Shown here: positions 8,292-17,786 of the stretch, one piece after another
How positions within the stretch are numbered: position 1 is the first letter of the stretch
Layout of the letters: the number at the start of each line of letters is the position of its first letter
Source of the DNA: Mycolicibacterium sp. BiH015
GTDB taxonomy: Bacteria; Actinomycetota; Actinomycetes; Mycobacteriales; Mycobacteriaceae
Length of the DNA stretch: 64,000 bases
Reading direction: 5' to 3'
Assembly (NCBI RefSeq): GCF_027706845.1
Contig: NZ_JAQGCZ010000002.1
Span: forward strand, 1-64,000
Position numbers and translations under genes: made by a program
Notes under the pieces: generated by a model
Told to the model about the DNA's origin: nothing
Seen by the model: the letters and a program-made list of their open reading frames with translations, nothing else
Databases searched by the model: none

Positions 8292-8337
8292 AATGTCAGG
8301 ACAAAGTCTTGACTTTCTGGTGTGAGCCGTATTACAT
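8292..8337 (+). promoter_or_regulatory. Promoter of the ABC transporter with iol operator (copy 2)
   Basis: Bases 8292-8313 are the exact reverse complement of 5382-5403. The near-palindrome ends in TTGACT (8309-8314), a -35 box, followed 17 bp later by TTACAT (8332-8337) as -10. The operator therefore overlaps the -35 element. This ties expression of the transporter to the same regulator as the iol operon. Confidence 0.72.
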
Positions 8338-8417
8338 CACCAGGGAGGCGTGTCGCCCGGCACCACCCCGGGAGGGCGATGAGGGCGTCGCGACAGTCTC
8401 GACGACAAGGAGAAGCA

Positions 8418-9404
8418 ATGACGTTCAAGCGGCTCGCGGCGTTCGCCGGAGCGGGCATCATGGCCCTGGGCATCGTGTCGTGCTCGTCGACCGGCGGAGC
8501 GCCCGAGCAGTCCGGTGAGGGTGGGGGTGGCGGCACCGTCGACACGCCGCGCATGACGATCGCGATGATCACCCATGAGGTACCCGGCGACTCGTTCTGG
8601 GACCTGATTCGCAAGGGTGCCGAGGCCGCGGCGAAGAAGGACAACATCGAGCTGCGCTACTCGAACGACCCCGAGGCGCCGAACCAGGCCAACCTGGTGC
8701 AGACCGCCGTCGACAGCGACGTGGACGGCATCGCCGTCACGCTGGCCAAGCCCGACGCGATGCAGGCCGCTGTCAAGGCCGCAGAGGCCAAGGGAATCCC
8801 GGTCGTGGCGTTCAACGCGGGAATGGACGCGTGGAAGCCGATGGGCGTCAAGGAGTACTTCGGGCAGGATGGTCGTATCGCAGGCCAGGGTGTCGGCGAC
8901 CGGCTGCGTGCCGAGGGTGCCACCAAGGCGATCTGCATCATTCAGGAGCAGGGCCACGTCGACCTCGAGGCGCGCTGCGCCGGCGTGAAGGAGACCTTCC
9001 CCGCCACCGAGATCCTCAACGTCAACGGCAAGGACATGCCCTCCGTCGAATCCACGATCACCGCCAAGCTGCAGCAGGATCCGAGCGTCGACTACATCGT
9101 CGCCCTGGGCGCCCCCTTCGCGCTGACCGCTGTGCAGTCGGCCAAGAATGCCGGCAGCACCGCCAAGATCGGTACCTTCGACACCAATGCCGCCCTCGTC
9201 GAGGCGATCCAGGCAGGCGACGTCCAGTGGGCAGTCGACCAGCAGCCGTACTTGCAGGGGTACCTCGCCGTGGACTCTCTGTGGCTGTACCTCAGCAATG
9301 GCAACGTCATCGGCGGCGGCCAGCCCACACTGACCGGACCTGCGTTCATCGACAAGTCGAACATTGACGCGGTCGCGGAGTACGCGAAGGGCGGCACTCG
9401 ATAG
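8418..9404 (+). CDS. Sugar (probable myo-inositol) ABC transporter substrate-binding lipoprotein
   Basis: The 328-residue protein is a ribose/inositol-type binding protein (Peripla_BP_4 fold). A short signal peptide ends in the lipobox GIVSC, with Cys at about residue 19, so it is a membrane-anchored lipoprotein facing outward; a Gly-rich linker follows. The mature part has the two-lobe repeats DVDGIAVTLAKPDAM and DYIVALGAPFALTAV. I chose ATG 8418, which has AAGGAGA 5-11 nt upstream; the frame stays open upstream but those residues are basic and unlike a signal. The shared iol operator makes inositol or a related polyol the best substrate guess; ribose-like sugars are the alternative. Confidence 0.9.
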   Translation: MTFKRLAAFAGAGIMALGIVSCSSTGGAPEQSGEGGGGGTVDTPRMTIAMITHEVPGDSFWDLIRKGAEAAAKKDNIELRYSNDPEAPNQANLVQTAVDSDVDGIAVTLAKPDAMQAAVKAAEAKGIPVVAFNAGMDAWKPMGVKEYFGQDGRIAGQGVGDRLRAEGATKAICIIQEQGHVDLEARCAGVKETFPATEILNVNGKDMPSVESTITAKLQQDPSVDYIVALGAPFALTAVQSAKNAGSTAKIGTFDTNAALVEAIQAGDVQWAVDQQPYLQGYLAVDSLWLYLSNGNVIGGGQPTLTGPAFIDKSNIDAVAEYAKGGTR

Positions 9405-10462
9405 TGACTACCCAGGAGGCTCTCGACGTCGCCGGCCACAAGGTGGTCCGCGACGAGCGCGTCAAGGAACGGAACCGCCTGCAGCGCATTCTGATCCGCC
9501 CCGAGATGGGTGCCGGTATCGGAGCGATCGGCATCTTCATCTTCTTCCTGATCGTGGCGGCGCCGTTCCGCGAGGCGGCCTCGTTGGCGACCGTGCTGTA
9601 CGCCAGTTCGACGATCGGCATCATGGCCTGCGGTGTCGCGGTGCTGATGATCGGCGGCGAGTTCGACCTGTCGGCGGGCGTGGCCGTGACGTTCAGCTCG
9701 CTGGCCGCGTCGATGCTTGCCTACAACTTGCACCTGAATCTTTGGGTGGGGGCGCTGCTTTCGCTGATCCTGGCGTTGACCGTCGGGTTCTTCAACGGCT
9801 TCCTGGTGATGAGGACGAAGATCCCCAGCTTCCTGATCACGTTGAGCACGTTCTTCATGCTCGCGGGCATCAACTTGGCGGTCACCAAGCTGGTGGCCGG
9901 TCAGGTCGCCACCCAGAGCGTCAGCGACATGCAGGGCTGGGATTCGGCCCAGAAGGTCTTCGCATCGTCGTTCACTCTGTTCGGGGTCAGCATTCGCATC
10001 ACGGTGGTGTGGTGGCTGGTGTTCACCGCGATCGCCACCTGGGTGCTGTTCAAGACGAAGGTCGGCAACTGGATTTTCGCCGTCGGCGGAGACGCGGACA
10101 GCGCTCGCGCCGTGGGTGTTCCGGTCACCAAGGTGAAGATCGGGCTGTTCATGTTCGTCGGCTTCTGCGCCTGGTTCGTTGGCATGCACCTGCTGTTCGC
10201 GTTCAACACCGTGCAGTCCGGCCAGGGCATCGGCAATGAGTTCTTCTACATCATCGCCGCCGTCATCGGAGGCTGCCTGCTCACCGGTGGCTACGGCACT
10301 GCGATCGGTGCGGCCATCGGTGCGTTCATCTTCGGTATGACCAACCAGGGCATCGTGTACGCCGGCTGGGACCCGGACTGGTTCAAGTTCTTCCTGGGTG
10401 CGATGCTGCTGTTCGCGGTCATCGCCAACAATGCCTTCCGCAACTACGCAGCGAAGAAGTGA
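9404..10462 (+). CDS. Sugar ABC transporter permease (RbsC/IatP type)
   Basis: The 352-residue protein is a polytopic inner-membrane permease of the branched-chain/ribose family. About eight to nine hydrophobic segments are visible, beginning with GIFIFFLIVAAPF after a charged N-terminus, and the family motif GGEFDLSAGVAV occurs near residue 85. GTG 9404 overlaps the TAG stop of the binding-protein gene by one base (TAGTG). It would form the channel with the ATPase encoded downstream. Only one permease gene is present, so it would act as a homodimer. Confidence 0.92.
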   Translation: MTTQEALDVAGHKVVRDERVKERNRLQRILIRPEMGAGIGAIGIFIFFLIVAAPFREAASLATVLYASSTIGIMACGVAVLMIGGEFDLSAGVAVTFSSLAASMLAYNLHLNLWVGALLSLILALTVGFFNGFLVMRTKIPSFLITLSTFFMLAGINLAVTKLVAGQVATQSVSDMQGWDSAQKVFASSFTLFGVSIRITVVWWLVFTAIATWVLFKTKVGNWIFAVGGDADSARAVGVPVTKVKIGLFMFVGFCAWFVGMHLLFAFNTVQSGQGIGNEFFYIIAAVIGGCLLTGGYGTAIGAAIGAFIFGMTNQGIVYAGWDPDWFKFFLGAMLLFAVIANNAFRNYAAKK

Positions 10463-10466
10463 TCCG

Positions 10467-11291
10467 ATGACCATCTCAGTCGAAAAGGCAAGCAGCGATT
10501 CCCAATCCGGTGGCAGGGTGCCGTTGGTCGAACTGCGCAACGTCGGCAAGACCTACGGCAACATCACTGCCCTGAAGGACATCTGCCTTCGGGTGCACGC
10601 CGGCGAGGTGACCGGCATCCTCGGCGACAACGGCGCGGGCAAGTCCACGCTGATCAAGATCATCGCCGGCCTGCACCAGCAGACCGACGGGGAACTGCTC
10701 GTCGATGGTGAGCCGACCAGGTTCGCCTCACCCGCCGACGCGCTGGGCAAGGGCATCGCGACGGTCTACCAGAACCTCGCCGTCGTGCCGCTGATGCCGG
10801 TGTGGCGCAACTTCTTCCTCGGCCAGGAGCTGCGCAAGAAGTCGTTCCCATGGTCCCTGGATGCCAACGCGATGCGTGCCACCACGCTGACCGAGCTGGC
10901 CAAGATGGGGATCGACCTGCCCGACGTCGACGTACCGATCGGCTCACTGTCCGGCGGTCAACGCCAGTGTGTGGCGATCGCGCGGGCGGTGTTCTTCGGG
11001 GCGCGGGTGCTGATCCTCGACGAGCCGACCGCGGCACTCGGGGTCAAGCAGTCCGGGGTGGTGCTCAAGTACATCACCGCGGCCAAGGAGGCCGGATTCG
11101 GCGTGGTCTTCATCACGCACAATCCCCATCACGCACACATGGTCGGTGATCACTTCGTGCTCCTCAACCGCGGCCGCCAGAAGCTCGACTGCACCTACGA
11201 CGACATCACCCTGGAACACCTCACCCAGGAGATGGCCGGCGGTGACGAGCTGGAAGCGCTCACCCACGAACTGCGCGGCGCCAAGAACTGA
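10467..11291 (+). CDS. Sugar ABC transporter ATP-binding protein
   Basis: This 274-residue protein has one complete nucleotide-binding domain: Walker A GDNGAGKST, signature LSGGQRQ, Walker B VLILDEPTAAL and a switch His in FITHN. Ribose-type importers usually have a two-domain ATPase of about 500 residues; this single-domain form would have to dimerise. ATG 10467 lies 4 bp after the permease stop; the frame is open further upstream but inside the permease gene. The gene is followed by a very long perfect inverted repeat that probably ends the transcript. Confidence 0.92.
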   Translation: MTISVEKASSDSQSGGRVPLVELRNVGKTYGNITALKDICLRVHAGEVTGILGDNGAGKSTLIKIIAGLHQQTDGELLVDGEPTRFASPADALGKGIATVYQNLAVVPLMPVWRNFFLGQELRKKSFPWSLDANAMRATTLTELAKMGIDLPDVDVPIGSLSGGQRQCVAIARAVFFGARVLILDEPTAALGVKQSGVVLKYITAAKEAGFGVVFITHNPHHAHMVGDHFVLLNRGRQKLDCTYDDITLEHLTQEMAGGDELEALTHELRGAKN

Positions 11292-11296
11292 GTCGG

Positions 11297-11360
11297 CGCC
11301 GAACTGGGATTCCCGGTCGTGATGCGGCACAACATCACGACCGGGAATCCCAGTTCGGCG
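11297..11360. terminator. Perfect 28-bp inverted repeat after the ABC transporter operon
   Basis: Bases 11297-11324 and 11333-11360 are exact reverse complements, separated by an 8-nt loop. The repeat begins 5 bp after the ATPase stop codon (11289-11291) and precedes the next gene. A 28-bp perfect stem is far longer than needed for termination, and there is no U-run. The sequence is unrelated to the other long repeats at 6201 and 63826. Confidence 0.65.
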
Positions 11361-11414
11361 TGGGCGGTCGTCGAGGCGGGGTTCGGGGCCGAGGGCACCG
11401 GGTACGTGTCGCCC

Positions 11415-11888
11415 ATGACTATCTCGACACTGAAGACAGAAGACGCGGGACCGAAGGCTGTCAGCCGCAGCGTGCAGGTCTCGGCGCCGGTTTCCACACT
11501 CTTCGACCTCATCGCCGACCCACACCGTCACCCGGAGATCGACGGATCCGGGACCGTGCGCGACGTCGACGTCAAAGGTCCGCACCGGCTGAACGTCGGT
11601 GACAAGTTCACTGTGGGGATGACGCAGTACGGTCTGCCGTACAAGATCACGTCGAAGGCCACCAAAGTCGAGGAGAACCGGATCGTCGAGTGGGAGCACC
11701 CGCTCGGGCACCGGTGGCGCTGGGAACTCGCCGAAGTGGGCCCCGGCGCGACGAAAGTGACGGAGACCTTCGACTACTCCACGGCTAAGGTTCCGCTGGT
11801 CATCGAGCTTCTCGGGATGCAGAAGAAGAACGCCGACGGCATCGAGTCGACACTGCGGGCGTTGGCGGAGAAGTTCGACGTGCACTGA
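11415..11888 (+). CDS. SRPBCC-fold (polyketide cyclase/dehydrase-like) protein
   Basis: The 157-residue protein has the START/Bet-v1-like fold used to bind hydrophobic ligands: SRSVQVSAPVSTLFDLIADP at the N-terminus, a central YKITSKATKVEENRIVEWEHP strand pair and a long C-terminal helix (KKNADGIESTLRALAEKF). Members act as lipid carriers or cyclases, and the actual ligand is unknown. I chose ATG 11415, since the longer frame would translate part of the inverted repeat. It stands alone between the transporter and the leftward fatty-acyl block. Confidence 0.8.
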   Translation: MTISTLKTEDAGPKAVSRSVQVSAPVSTLFDLIADPHRHPEIDGSGTVRDVDVKGPHRLNVGDKFTVGMTQYGLPYKITSKATKVEENRIVEWEHPLGHRWRWELAEVGPGATKVTETFDYSTAKVPLVIELLGMQKKNADGIESTLRALAEKFDVH

Positions 11889-12257
11889 ACCGGGCCACCT
11901 GGTCACCGCGCCATGGCCGACGTCGGTGTGCGCGCCGTTTCCCGCCGCTCACGAAGCGTTCATGGTCTCGACATGGTGTCGGTACGGCTGTCGGCGGGCC
12001 GGTGCGGCCGACGCCCGGCACAATGAAGCCATGGACAGTGATCGCGAATACCGCGTGCACGCCCCGGTGTGGCGTGACCCGCTGTCGGCGGGGTGGCGAG
12101 CCCACCGCGGACTCCTCCTGCTGCGCCTGCGCTGGCATGAGCGCCGCACGGAGACTTCCGAACCGACAAATCCGAGTTGAGCGGCCGGCTCGGCTGGTTC
12201 GGCGTTGGCGCCGGTTGGTCGGCGTGACGCAGGGTCGGTGGTGAGCACCGGTATCGG
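11889..12257. other. Gap between convergent genes, one possible small ORF
   Basis: The 369 bp between the SRPBCC gene and the leftward ligase gene hold only a possible 49-codon ORF (12031-12180). I see no clear terminator hairpin or repeat. Confidence 0.5.
12031..12180 (+). CDS. Possible 49-residue basic small protein
   Basis: ATG 12031 opens a 49-codon frame rich in Arg (it contains WRAHRGLLLLRLRWHERR). A CACAAT (12019-12024) ends 6 nt before the ATG, in the position of a -10 for a leaderless transcript. No family is recognised. Random ORFs of this length are common at high GC, so this is only a candidate. Confidence 0.25.
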   Translation: MDSDREYRVHAPVWRDPLSAGWRAHRGLLLLRLRWHERRTETSEPTNPS

Positions 12258-15200
12258 TCAGAGACCGAGAATGTGGACCGTCTCTGCGCGCATGTCGACC
12301 TTGCGAACCTTCCCGGTGACCGTCATCGGGAAGTCTTCGACGATGCGGACATAACGAGGGATCTTGTAGTGCGCCAGCTTGCCGTCGGCGAACTGGCGAA
12401 TCAGGTCCGCGTCCAGCGTTGCAGCACCCGGTCGCAGTTTGATCCAGGCACAGATCTCCTCGCCGTACTTCTCGTCCGGGACACCGATTACCTGCACGTC
12501 GTCGATATCGGGGTGGGTGTGGAGGAACTCCTCGATCTCTCGCGGATACACATTCTCTCCGCCGCGGATCACCATGTCCTTGATCCGGCCCACGATGGTG
12601 CAGTACCCGTCGTGACGCATCACCGCCAAGTCGCCGGTGTGCATCCAACCTTCGGTGTCCACGGCCTCGCGCGTCTTGTCCTCGTCTTCCCAGTAGCCGA
12701 GCATCACCGAGTAACCCCTGGTGCAGAATTCGCCTGGCGTTCCGCGCTTGACGATCGCACCCGTGTCGGGATCGATCACCTTGATCTCGACGTGCGGGTG
12801 TGCGCGCCCGACAGTGGCGGTGCGGCGCTCGAGGTCGTCGTCGAGCAGCGTCTGGCAAGACACCGGCGAGGTCTCGGTCATGCCGTAGGCGATGCCGACC
12901 TCGGACATGTTGAGTTCGTTGACGCACCGCTTCATCACCTCGACAGGGCAGGGGGATCCGGCCATGATTCCGGTTCGCAATGACGACACATCGGACTGCG
13001 CCAGGCCAGGGTGGCCGAGGATTGCGATGAACATGGTCGGGACGCCATACAGTGCGGTGCAGCGTTCCTGCTCGACCGCACGCAACGTCGCCGCGGGATC
13101 GAAAGCCGTTGCCGGAATAACCATGGTCGCGCCATGCGTGCTGCATCCCAAGTTTCCCATCACCATCCCGAAGCAGTGGTAGAACGGCACCGCGATGCAC
13201 AATCGGTCCTCGGGGCGAAAAGCGATGAGGTCGGTGACGAAGTAGCCGTTGTTGAGGATGTTGCGGTGTGACAGCGTCGCGCCCTTAGGGGATCCTGTTG
13301 TCCCCGAGGTGTATTGGATATTGATCGGGTCGCCGTTCGTCAGTGTGGACATCCGTGATCGGAGCTGACCGTCGGAGACGGTGGCCGCCCGTGCTCGCAA
13401 ATCGGTCCAGTCCGCTGAACCCAGAAAGACAACCTCGGCCAGTTCCGGCGCCTCGGGGCGTGCGTCGGCGACCATCTGCCGGTAGTCGGAGCCTTTGAAC
13501 TCCGTCGCGGCCACCAGCAGCCGCATACCGGAATGGTTGAGCACGTACGCCAGTTCGTGACTGCGGAAGGCCGGGTTAACCGTGACCAGTATCGCGCCGA
13601 CCTTCGCCGTCGCGAACTGGAACATCGTCCACTCCGCACAGTTGGGCGCCCAGATGCCCACACGGTCGCCCTTGTCGATGCCGGTGGCCATCAACGCCTT
13701 TGCCAGCGTATCGATTTCGGCATTGAGCTCACGGTAGGTCCAGCGCCGTCGGGTGGTCACTTCGACCAAAGCCTCATTGGCGGGATACCGCGCCACGGTG
13801 CGCTCGAAATTCTCCCCGATCGTCTCTTCAAGCAACGCGCGATCGCGCGGACCTGCCGCGTAGGAGGCGTCCACGGCATAGAGCTCACGCAGTCGGGACT
13901 TCAGTACCTTGCCACTTGCGTTGCGCGGCAATGCGTCGGCAAGAACCAACCTGCGGGGTCGCTTGTAGCCGGCGAGGTGGGCGCGGCAGTGCGCCTCTAT
14001 CTCATCGTCGGTCGGGGGGAGTGCGTGACTCCGCGGTACGACCACAGCCACCGGTGTCTCGCCCCACGTCGAATCCGGCAATCCGATGACGGCGACCTCG
14101 CCGACTTTCGGGTGTGCCGCGAGCACATTCTCGACCTCTGCGCTGTAGATGTTCTCGCCGCCGGAAATGATCATGTCCTTTTTGCGGTCGACCACATAGA
14201 CATAGCCGTCGTCGTCCTGTCGGACCAGGTCACCAGAGTGGAACCACCCACCGCGAAACGCCTCAGCGGTCTCGTCGGGCTTGTTCCAGTACTCTTTCAT
14301 CACCAGCGGGCCCAGGTATACGATCTCGCCGACCTCTCCCTGGGCAACATCGTTCATGTCGTCATCCACCACCCGCATCTCGACGTTGAGCATCGGTGTA
14401 CCCACGGAACCGATCTTGCGCAGCGAGTCATCACCGCGCAGCAGACACGTGATGGGGCTGCACTCCGTCTGGCCGAACGCCGCGATGATCTCCGCGTTTT
14501 CGAAGGTGTCGTGCATGGTCTGCAGCAGCGTGGTCGACGCCGGAGCGGCTCCCCACCACACCCGGCGCAGCCGTGAGAGGTCCTTCGATCCGAGATCTTT
14601 CCTGTCGCAGACCATTTGCCACTGTGCGGGTGTCATCCAGCACGACGTGACCCCCTCGTCGACGACAGTGTCCACGATCGCGCCGGGGTCGAACCCACCT
14701 GACGGAGGAATGACAACCTTCCCGCCCGTGAGGAATGTCGGCAGCATCCCCGACACGCCCGCGGTGTGGAACAGCGGCGCCACCGCCATCCAGCAGTCGT
14801 CGTCGTGCCGGTGGCCCAGCGTGCCGATCGAGCTGAACGCGTGCAGGTACAGATTGCGGTGGGTGAGAACCGCCCCCTTCGGGAATCCGGTGGTGCCCGA
14901 GGTGTACATTATGAACGCGGGATCGTCGTCTCGGACGATCGCCTCAGCCGGCACAGGTTCGGCCTCCTCCATGATGCGATCCAGAGTGCCGCCGATGGTG
15001 ATCACTGTGTGCAGTGCGGGGAGTCGCAAAAGACACTGTCGGACAGTGGGTTCGAGACTGGCATCGATAACCAGCGCGGCGGCTCCGCTATCCGCGAGCA
15101 CGTAGGCGATCTCCTCGGCGGCCAACCGGAAGTTCACCGGAACCGCGATGGCTCCCAGACGCAATGCGGCGAGCCACGACTCGACCAACTCGATGCTGTT

Positions 15201-15389
15201 GAGCCCGAGTACCGCGATCCGATCACCGATACGAACACCGCGTGCGGACAGGGCGCTGGCAAGCCGTGTCACTCGGTCGTCGAGTTCGGAGAATGTGCAC
15301 CGTCGGCGCGTGTCGACGAAGGCACACGAGTGGGGCCTGATGTGGGCGTGCCTCATGAGGACGTCGCTGAGCGTGATTCCGGTGTTCAT
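12258..15389 (-). CDS. Tandem acyl-CoA ligase: two complete FadD-type enzymes in one polypeptide
   Basis: The 1043-residue protein contains two full ANL-superfamily adenylate-forming enzymes. Unit A (about 1-510) has the AMP-binding P-loop [11 protein letters not shown] near residue 162, the [12 protein letters not shown] hinge and the catalytic Lys in NASGKVLK near 493. Unit B (about 525-1043) has [11 protein letters not shown] near 691, [12 protein letters not shown], and Lys in TVTGKVRK near 1023. Each would activate a carboxylic acid to acyl-AMP and then acyl-CoA. All signature residues are kept in both units, so neither looks dead. ATG 15389 has AAGGAG 6-11 nt upstream; a GTG at 15404 is in that SD and is rejected. 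It lies 24 bp after fadE18 and is probably the last gene of the echA13 operon. A lost stop codon (sequencing error or recent fusion) is the alternative to a true bifunctional protein. Confidence 0.9.
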   Translation of the reverse strand: MNTGITLSDVLMRHAHIRPHSCAFVDTRRRCTFSELDDRVTRLASALSARGVRIGDRIAVLGLNSIELVESWLAALRLGAIAVPVNFRLAAEEIAYVLADSGAAALVIDASLEPTVRQCLLRLPALHTVITIGGTLDRIMEEAEPVPAEAIVRDDDPAFIMYTSGTTGFPKGAVLTHRNLYLHAFSSIGTLGHRHDDDCWMAVAPLFHTAGVSGMLPTFLTGGKVVIPPSGGFDPGAIVDTVVDEGVTSCWMTPAQWQMVCDRKDLGSKDLSRLRRVWWGAAPASTTLLQTMHDTFENAEIIAAFGQTECSPITCLLRGDDSLRKIGSVGTPMLNVEMRVVDDDMNDVAQGEVGEIVYLGPLVMKEYWNKPDETAEAFRGGWFHSGDLVRQDDDGYVYVVDRKKDMIISGGENIYSAEVENVLAAHPKVGEVAVIGLPDSTWGETPVAVVVPRSHALPPTDDEIEAHCRAHLAGYKRPRRLVLADALPRNASGKVLKSRLRELYAVDASYAAGPRDRALLEETIGENFERTVARYPANEALVEVTTRRRWTYRELNAEIDTLAKALMATGIDKGDRVGIWAPNCAEWTMFQFATAKVGAILVTVNPAFRSHELAYVLNHSGMRLLVAATEFKGSDYRQMVADARPEAPELAEVVFLGSADWTDLRARAATVSDGQLRSRMSTLTNGDPINIQYTSGTTGSPKGATLSHRNILNNGYFVTDLIAFRPEDRLCIAVPFYHCFGMVMGNLGCSTHGATMVIPATAFDPAATLRAVEQERCTALYGVPTMFIAILGHPGLAQSDVSSLRTGIMAGSPCPVEVMKRCVNELNMSEVGIAYGMTETSPVSCQTLLDDDLERRTATVGRAHPHVEIKVIDPDTGAIVKRGTPGEFCTRGYSVMLGYWEDEDKTREAVDTEGWMHTGDLAVMRHDGYCTIVGRIKDMVIRGGENVYPREIEEFLHTHPDIDDVQVIGVPDEKYGEEICAWIKLRPGAATLDADLIRQFADGKLAHYKIPRYVRIVEDFPMTVTGKVRKVDMRAETVHILGL

Positions 15390-15413
15390 GGTGGCTCCTT
15401 GCACGTCATGTGT

Positions 15414-16511
15414 TCACAGGCCGACACGGTCTGCCAGCAGAGCGCGGTGGTGGGCGACACCGCCGAAGAGTGCCTCGGTGGTCTTGGCGCGGCGCAGGTA
15501 CAGATGAAGGTCGTGCTCCCACGTGAACGCGATGCCACCGTGCACCTGGAAGGCGGCACCGGCGCACGAGGTGAAGGTGTCGGCGGCCTGGGCTTTGGCC
15601 AGCGGTGCGGCGATACGCAGTTCCTCGGGGTCGCCGGCGCACATCGAGGCAAACATCACCGCGGCCCGGGTGGCGTCGATCTCGATCATCATCTCGGCAC
15701 ACGCATGTTTCACCGCCTGGAAGGAACCGATTGGTCGATCGAATTGCTCCCTGCGGCAGGCGTATTCGACAGCCATCTGCAGGCAGGCTTGCGCTCCTCC
15801 CAGCATCTCGGCGGCCAGCAGTACTCGAGCGACGTCGAGCATCAATTCGATTTCGGCGGGCTCCGCCGCGGTGAGTTGCTGCGCGGGAGTCGCATCCAGC
15901 AGAAGCCTCGCGACGGGCCTGGTGATATCGAAGGACGGTAGCGGCTCGACGGTCACCCCGGGATCGCCCGCCTGTACGACGTAGAGCGCGACTTCGCCGT
16001 CGCGGACGGCGGGGACCACGAACACGTCGGCGACGTGACCGTGCAGTACCGGCATGCAATGCCCGGACAGCACGGTGCTCCCCGCGCGCGTCTGCGCGTG
16101 CATCGTCGCCGACGCCGGATCGGTGACGTCTGCTCCCGCCGCGGCCAACGTCCCGACCTGTTCACCCCGGAGCAGGCCGGGTAGCAGGGTGGCGCGCTGC
16201 CGGTCATCGCCCAGGCGGAGCACCGCCTCGACGGCGAAAACACTGGCCGCCAACGGGACTGGGGTCAGCGAATGCCCGAACTCCTCGAACGCGATCGCGG
16301 TCTCGACGAGGGTCGCGCCGGATCCGCCCCATTTCTCCGGCACGTGCAGGCCGGGTACCTCAAGCTCGGTGCAGGTCCGCCGCCACAGAGCGTCGTCGTG
16401 GCCGCCGGCGGCTGCGACCGCGCGCACCCGCGGCATCGGTGCAGTGTCGTCGAGAAAGCCACGCAGAGAGGATCGCAGCTCGAGGTGTTCGGACCCGTAT
16501 CGGAAGTCCAT
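15414..16511 (-). CDS. fadE18: Acyl-CoA dehydrogenase, FadE18-like subunit
   Basis: The 365-residue protein has the acyl-CoA dehydrogenase fold: N-terminal helical domain with VPEKWGGSGATLVETAIAFEE, a shortened middle beta domain, and the C-terminal helices with REQFDRPIGSFQAVKHACAEM and VHGGIAFTWEHDLHLYLRR. The WEHDLHLYLRR ending is typical of the smaller subunits of mycobacterial heteromeric (alpha2beta2) sterol-chain dehydrogenases. It follows the fadE17-like gene by one base, the same order as M. tuberculosis Rv1934c-Rv1933c, and the two products probably form one FAD enzyme that desaturates an acyl-CoA side chain or ring fragment. Mce3R control is expected from the M. tuberculosis case. 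Confidence 0.88.
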   Translation of the reverse strand: MDFRYGSEHLELRSSLRGFLDDTAPMPRVRAVAAAGGHDDALWRRTCTELEVPGLHVPEKWGGSGATLVETAIAFEEFGHSLTPVPLAASVFAVEAVLRLGDDRQRATLLPGLLRGEQVGTLAAAGADVTDPASATMHAQTRAGSTVLSGHCMPVLHGHVADVFVVPAVRDGEVALYVVQAGDPGVTVEPLPSFDITRPVARLLLDATPAQQLTAAEPAEIELMLDVARVLLAAEMLGGAQACLQMAVEYACRREQFDRPIGSFQAVKHACAEMMIEIDATRAAVMFASMCAGDPEELRIAAPLAKAQAADTFTSCAGAAFQVHGGIAFTWEHDLHLYLRRAKTTEALFGGVAHHRALLADRVGL

Positions 16512-16512
16512 C

Positions 16513-17766
16513 TCATCGGCCTGTCGCGGCGATTAGCGCGTGCTCGCGACTGGGGCTGGGTTCTCTTGGCAGCCCCAGCAATTGCTCACCGATGACGTTG
16601 CGCTGGATCTGCGAGCTACCCGCATAGATCGTCGCCGCCTTCGCGTAGAGAAACTCCTCCATCCAGCAGGCGGGCGAGTTGGGTGTGCCGGGCTGCGGGA
16701 CGATCAGAGCTTCACCATTGCCTGATCCGGCCGGGCTGAGGACCTCCAGCCCGAGGACGTCGGTGGAGAGCTCGGTGTAGCGCCGGAAATACTCGCTCCA
16801 GATGACCTTGCTGATTGCGGCTTCACGGCCGGGTCGTTGGCCGTTCAGCAGCAACGTCAGCCCCTTGTACCCCTGGTAACGCATGATCTGCACGCGCGAG
16901 TAGCACCATGCGAGACGGTTTCGAATGTGCGGATCGTCGTTCACTCCGCGGTCACGGGCGAGCTGGCACAACCGGTCGAGGTCGCGCCCGAAGTTGATGG
17001 CGGCCGTGGTGACCTGGGATCCGCGTTCGAATCCGAGGACGGTCATGGCGGCCCGCCAGCCGCCACCCGGGCTTCCGACCACATTGGCGCGGGGGGTGCG
17101 CGCGCCCGTGAAGAACACCTCGCTGAACGAGGCGTGACCCGCGGCATTGACGATCGGCCGGACAACGACGCCGGGTTGCTCGATGGGTACCAGCAGCAGC
17201 GACAGGCCCCGATGTTTGGGTGCCTCGGAGTCCGTGCGTGCGAGCAGGAAGATCCAATTCGCGGTCACGCCCGCAGACGTCCAGATCTTCTGGCCGTCGA
17301 TCACCCATTCGTCGCCGTCGAGCACGGCGCGGGTGCGAACCGACGCGAGATCCGATCCCGCCTCGGGCTCGGAGAATCCCTGACACCATCGATCCTCGGC
17401 GGACAGGATGCGGGGAAGGTAATGGCGCTTGTGTTCTTCGGAGCCGAGCGCGATCAGCGTGTTGCCGAGCAGTTGGATGCCGATGGCGTCGTTCTCCAGC
17501 GGCTCAGGGGCGCCCGCACGGGCGAGCTCTTCGTCGAGCACGACCTGTTCGATCACGGAAAGCCCCGCGCCACCGTAGTTTTTGGGCCACGAGACGGCCA
17601 CGAGCCCGTTCTCGGCAAGGGTGTCGCGCCACCGCAGGGTGGCCGCCTTGCGCGCCTCGGACGGTAGCGCGCCCCCACCTGACCATCCCGGCGGAAGATG
17701 TTGGGCGAGAAAAGCACGAATCCTGTCGCGGAACGCTTCTGCCTGCGGGGGGTAGTCGATATCCAC
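16513..17766 (-). CDS. fadE17: Acyl-CoA dehydrogenase, FadE17-like subunit
   Basis: The 417-residue protein is a full-length acyl-CoA dehydrogenase: [23 protein letters not shown], the middle-domain FAD/substrate strand [17 protein letters not shown], and the C-terminal [22 protein letters not shown]. In ordinary members the last motif reads IYEGT with a catalytic Glu; here that position is Ala, which fits a heteromeric enzyme whose base comes from the FadE18-like partner. The frame extends upstream to 17928, into the echA13-like gene; GTG 17766 (protein VDIDYPP), with AAAGGAG about 10 nt before it, falls in the 20-bp gap and gives a normal length. Confidence 0.88.
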   Translation of the reverse strand: MDIDYPPQAEAFRDRIRAFLAQHLPPGWSGGGALPSEARKAATLRWRDTLAENGLVAVSWPKNYGGAGLSVIEQVVLDEELARAGAPEPLENDAIGIQLLGNTLIALGSEEHKRHYLPRILSAEDRWCQGFSEPEAGSDLASVRTRAVLDGDEWVIDGQKIWTSAGVTANWIFLLARTDSEAPKHRGLSLLLVPIEQPGVVVRPIVNAAGHASFSEVFFTGARTPRANVVGSPGGGWRAAMTVLGFERGSQVTTAAINFGRDLDRLCQLARDRGVNDDPHIRNRLAWCYSRVQIMRYQGYKGLTLLLNGQRPGREAAISKVIWSEYFRRYTELSTDVLGLEVLSPAGSGNGEALIVPQPGTPNSPACWMEEFLYAKAATIYAGSSQIQRNVIGEQLLGLPREPSPSREHALIAATGR

Positions 17767-17786
17767 CGTCGTGTTGCTCCTTTGCG

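Noticed and set aside
9092..10549. 485-codon minus-strand frame over the ABC permease
   Set aside because: Antisense shadow of a polytopic permease; its Asp/Glu/His/Arg-rich composition is what the complement of hydrophobic codons gives.
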